Source: Pseudorhizobium tarimense
GTDB taxonomy: Bacteria; Pseudomonadota; Alphaproteobacteria; Rhizobiales; Rhizobiaceae
Reading direction: 5' to 3'
Length of the DNA stretch: 64,000 nt
NCBI RefSeq assembly: GCF_022968135.1
Contig: NZ_JALJRA010000013.1
Location: forward strand, 1-64,000
Shown: positions 63,327-64,000 of the stretch, in pieces
Position numbering within the stretch: position 1 is the stretch's first letter
How the letters are laid out: each line of letters opens with the position of its first letter
Notes under the pieces: model-generated
What the model was told of the DNA's origin: nothing
The model's input: only the letters and a program-made list of their open reading frames with translations
Database searches by the model: none
Program-made: the position numbers and the translations under genes

Positions 63327-64000
63327 CGGCCCGGCGCAAGGTCAGCAAGGAAGTCGTCGCACCAGCGCATGACGTCGTGCTCGAGCAGGTGGTCCATCAT
63401 TCGGCGCCACCGCTCCTGCCGCTCTTCGAGAGACATGCTGAGCCCCCGAGCAATCGCGTTCGCCGTCCCCTCGATGTCATAAGGGTTGACCAGGAGAGCG
63501 CCCTTCAGCTCGCGCGCAGCTCCCGCAAACCGCGAAAGCACCAGAACGCCCGGATCATCCGGATCCTGCGCCGCAACGTATTCCTTAGCGACGAGGTTCA
63601 TCCCGTCGCGCAGCGGGGTCACGAGCCCGATCTTTGCCAGACGGTAAAGGCCGGCAAGCACCGGTCGCCCGATCGATCGGTTGATGTAGCGGATCGGCAC
63701 CCAATCAACCGTACCGATCGCGCCGTTTGCGCGGCCGGCCTGTTCCGCAACCGTGCGCTGCATGGCTTCGTATTCCGGCACTTCGGAGCGGGACTTCGGG
63801 GTAATCTGCAGATAGGTGACCTTGTTGTGGTAACCAGGATTGTTCTTGACGAAGTGTTCGAAGGCATCGATGCGCTGCGTGATGCCCTTGGAATAGTCGA
63901 GGCGGTCGACGCCGATAATCAGGTCGCGGCCTTCGATGCTCTGGCGCGCCTTGCGGACCATGATATTACGTGCCGCTTTGGTTGCAAACTCCGAGAAGGC
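63323..64000 (-). CDS. otsA: Trehalose-6-phosphate synthase, 3' part (runs off window)
   Basis: The C-terminal ~226 residues of an OtsA-type GT20 enzyme making trehalose-6-phosphate from UDP-glucose and glucose-6-phosphate. VDRLDYSKGITQRI carries the Arg/Lys pair that binds the donor phosphate, and LRDGMNLVAKEYVAAQ and GVLVLSRFAGAARELKGALLVNPYD are hallmark segments. The start lies beyond 64000. It ends four bases into the convergent BLUF gene. Confidence 0.95.
   Translation of the reverse strand, partial: AFSEFATKAARNIMVRKARQSIEGRDLIIGVDRLDYSKGITQRIDAFEHFVKNNPGYHNKVTYLQITPKSRSEVPEYEAMQRTVAEQAGRANGAIGTVDWVPIRYINRSIGRPVLAGLYRLAKIGLVTPLRDGMNLVAKEYVAAQDPDDPGVLVLSRFAGAARELKGALLVNPYDIEGTANAIARGLSMSLEERQERWRRMMDHLLEHDVMRWCDDFLADLAPGR

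Overview
The window is about 60% GC and carries the gene content of an alphaproteobacterium, most likely Rhizobiaceae (Agrobacterium/Rhizobium/Ensifer/Shinella type). The evidence is a rhizobial-type PmtA phospholipid N-methyltransferase, an imelysin/di-heme iron operon, the complex I NDUFA9-like protein, many ABC and TRAP transporters, and an MCP ending in a rhizobial-style xWxxF pentapeptide. The genus cannot be fixed from sequence alone. No rRNA, tRNA or CRISPR array was seen.

Region 1 (about 307-10049) is a LacI-type regulator and a tightly packed eight-gene operon. It holds a FrlB-like SIS deglycase, an ABC binding protein, two permeases, a FrlC-like epimerase, a FrlD-like PfkB kinase, a PuuB/DadA-like FAD amine oxidase and an ABC ATPase. 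Together they look like a pathway that imports and deglycates an Amadori compound (fructosyl- or glycosyl-amino acid). A perfect TGTGAG...CTCACA palindrome lies in front of the operon.

Region 2 (about 10303-27499) is a probable decayed genomic island at the 3' end of guaA. An 18-base copy of the end of guaA (still encoding TIEWE-stop) lies at 10303-10320, and the real guaA end is at 27500-27517. Between them are an SMP-30 protein, an MCP, a DMT transporter, a truncated IS256-family transposase, a relaxase fragment, a patchwork of regulator/efflux/dehydrogenase cargo with several broken genes, an ArsR-SRPBCC-GST operon, and trbB-trbC from a conjugation module. No integrase gene was found.

Region 3 (27500-50273) is mostly minus-strand chromosomal housekeeping: guaA, an MTA/SAH-type nucleosidase, a thioesterase, tspO (apparently frameshifted), a four-gene iron-uptake operon, an RsmB-like methyltransferase, RlpA, queG, GST, uppP, a TRAP transporter, an NDUFA9-like protein, pyrF, a phosphatase, pmtA and dnaN with a clear terminator.

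Region 4 (50523-64000) is rsmI, yraN (apparently frameshifted), the ugpBAEC glycerol-3-phosphate transporter with a PhoB-like box, gshB, a comM gene reduced to a deletion scar next to a 7-base tandem repeat, cysK, dut, prfC, a threonine-dehydratase-like enzyme, a GGDEF-EAL pseudogene abutting a BLUF protein that lacks its N-terminus, and the 3' part of otsA running off the window. Several apparent frameshifts are single-base changes next to G/C runs, so some may be assembly errors rather than real mutations.
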